Positions 62,529 to 64,000 of a stretch of DNA of 64,000 bases are shown piece after piece (within the stretch, counting starts at the first letter, position 1; each line of letters opens with the position of its first letter). Origin of the DNA: Coprinus comatus (taxonomy: Eukaryota; Basidiomycota; Agaricomycetes; Agaricales; Agaricaceae); contig JAWPGT010000007.1 of assembly GCA_034638255.1 (NCBI GenBank), positions 124,001-188,000 on the forward strand, in the 5' to 3' direction. The position numbers were made by a program, and so were the translations under genes. The notes beneath the pieces were generated by a model. The model saw only the letters and a program-made list of their open reading frames with translations, did no database searches and was not told the DNA's origin.

Positions 62529-63895
62529 TCACATAATATGACAACTAGAGTTTCCTGTTCCTTTAGCTCTTGTTGTTAGAGAAACTCGAGCGGCTTCATA
62601 AAAGACTTCTGTTACACCTCGATTATGCTTTGAGCTGCATTCTATATCAAACAAACCGTGAGTGAATAAGAGGGGCGAACGAAAAGGGAGTCAATATTCC
62701 GAACAGAAATAGAGAGAAATGAAATATAAATTACCTAGATATCGAGATGCTCGTATCCGTCGTGCAACAGCCAACCCTTCTTCATATTGTACTGGATGCG
62801 TACCATAGCGTTGTAATCTTTCTTTTACCGTTCTATCGTCTCGTAGATCGCATTTTAGTGCTATCCAAAATGCGATAATGAAAATACATTAAAAAAAGGA
62901 AACCGTGTAACCAAGATTAGGGTTGAGGAAGTTGGGAATTTTAGGTTGTAACTTACCGACCAGAACGAGCTGGGGTGGTTACGAGGGTTATTGGGGGCAG
63001 GTTTAACCGAGGATGCAAGAGACGGAGGTAGAGGGAGAGATAGAGACAGAGAAATATAGGATAAAAGTTGCATGAGCTTGATTTTAACTTTATTTCATGC
63101 CTGAGGGTGGGGATACATACCTTAACACCAGGGCAATATTCCAGAATTTCATCTATCCACTGCAAAATAGAATCATAATGTTGGTTAGATGCTCGGAGAT
63201 ATAGGGTGGTTCAAAGGAGAATATGAACCTTAGACTCGACGTTTTCTAGTGATGTAGGATTATCAACCGAAAAGCAAATCATGATAACGTGTGTTTCTGC
63301 ATATGATAGTGAACGTAGTCTGTCAAATTCCTCTTGTCCTGTTCCCAAGTAAAGAAGTGTTCAGAATGTATGAAAAGTTATAAGAGATATGATATGAAAC
63401 GGACCTGCTGTATCCCATAGACTGAGTTCTACTAGTTGTTCATCAACATAAAGATCATGAACATAGTTCTCAAAGACAGTTGGTTCGCTGGAAAGGTCCG
63501 AGATAATAACAGCAATAAGAGAGATGGTATGGCTTGGACCATAGAAAATTGGATATAGTCGGATGGAACATACTAGACTTGTGTGAAGAAACCTCTGGTG
63601 AATACGTTTAGTAGTGATGTCTTTCCTACGCGCCGCAGTTCAGTATCAAGTACGTCGTAGAAGTAAGAGAAACGCACCACAGGCACCATCCCCACAAACT
63701 ACCACCTTTAACGTACAATAAGTTCAGGCTTAAATCGGGAGCCTAAGACGGCAGTAGTTCAGAACATGGTATGTACCTTTCTCTGAATCTATAACTCAAA
63801 ACATAAGCAATCAATTTTATAACCATATAAGACAATCATACAGATCTGTTTCTACCAAATGTTTGGTTGTTTGAGGATGAACCGCAGAGAGGCAT
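62529..63895 (-). CDS. RHO3: Rho-family GTPase Rho3
   Basis: Small GTPase controlling exocytosis and actin at growth sites. Several exons on the minus strand from ATG 63895; about 210 residues. The N-terminus MPLCGSSSNNQ carries the MPLCG signature of fungal Rho3, whose cysteine is a known palmitoylation site. The nucleotide-binding motifs are intact: GDGACGKTS (P-loop), PTVFENYVHD (switch I with the Thr), WDTAGQEEFDRLRSLSY (switch II), LVLVALKCDLR (guanine-binding, KCD in place of TKxD as in yeast Rho3), and YLECSSKHNRGV. The protein ends CHIM, a CAAX box with Met at the last place, which favours farnesylation. The exon encoding IQRK is only 12 nt. It sits in the same region as BEM3, a GAP for related GTPases. 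Confidence 0.93.
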
Positions 63896-64000
63896 TGTGT
63901 TGAAAAGAACAAAGCGTTTAAACTGAGAATGTGCTGATGCAGGGCTGCCCTTGAACACTTAATATCACGTGAGGTTTCTTTAGGGGTTATTTCTTTAATT

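Noticed and set aside
1..64000. CRISPR arrays, prophage or bacterial operons
   Set aside because: No regularly spaced repeats or bacterial gene layout; the window is intron-rich eukaryotic DNA.

Overview
The window is nuclear DNA of a filamentous or dimorphic fungus, most likely a basidiomycete of the Agaricomycotina. The genes are densely interrupted by short introns (mostly 46-65 nt, with CTAAC-like branch points), and the set includes fungal proteins such as SUR2, VRG4, SHR3, BEM3 and RHO3. I rebuilt sixteen protein-coding genes by joining exons by eye at splice signals while keeping frame and family similarity. Exon borders are therefore readings of the sequence, not transcript-supported calls.

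Left block (about 1.4-28.8 kb), plus strand unless noted: an ADF-H/coiled-coil/PH protein; CAF40 (CCR4-NOT) only about 50 bp behind it; sphinganine C4-hydroxylase SUR2; clathrin heavy chain (21 exons); a DUF1295 membrane protein (minus); a PQ-loop transporter of the SLC66A2/Any1 type (minus); the GDP-mannose transporter VRG4; pyruvate carboxylase; a nitronate monooxygenase-like flavoprotein (minus); and spliceosomal SmB.

Middle block (28.8-46.8 kb): two gene-poor stretches of about 7.7 and 9.3 kb with no recognisable gene flank one gene, an ECL1-like zinc protein (minus, 36.5-37.6 kb).

Right block (46.8-63.9 kb): the amino-acid-permease chaperone SHR3 (minus); a PX-PH-RhoGAP protein of the BEM3 type (minus); a divergent iron-sulfur L-serine dehydratase (plus); a damaged Ser/Pro-rich coding stretch; a TAPT1-family membrane protein (minus); and the Rho3 GTPase (minus).

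Many of these genes serve the secretory pathway and polarised growth: clathrin, VRG4, SHR3, Any1-like, SUR2, BEM3, RHO3, and the actin-binding ADF-H protein.

The most notable findings are unusual gene structure rather than an unknown system. They are: four GC-AG introns; an intron directly after the start codon of SmB; a 5-nt micro-exon in pyruvate carboxylase; an L-serine dehydratase whose terminal cysteine codon is split by its last intron; a possible splice-through joining the ADF-H/PH protein to CAF40; and one-base frameshifts at short homopolymers in otherwise intact genes, which look like assembly errors.
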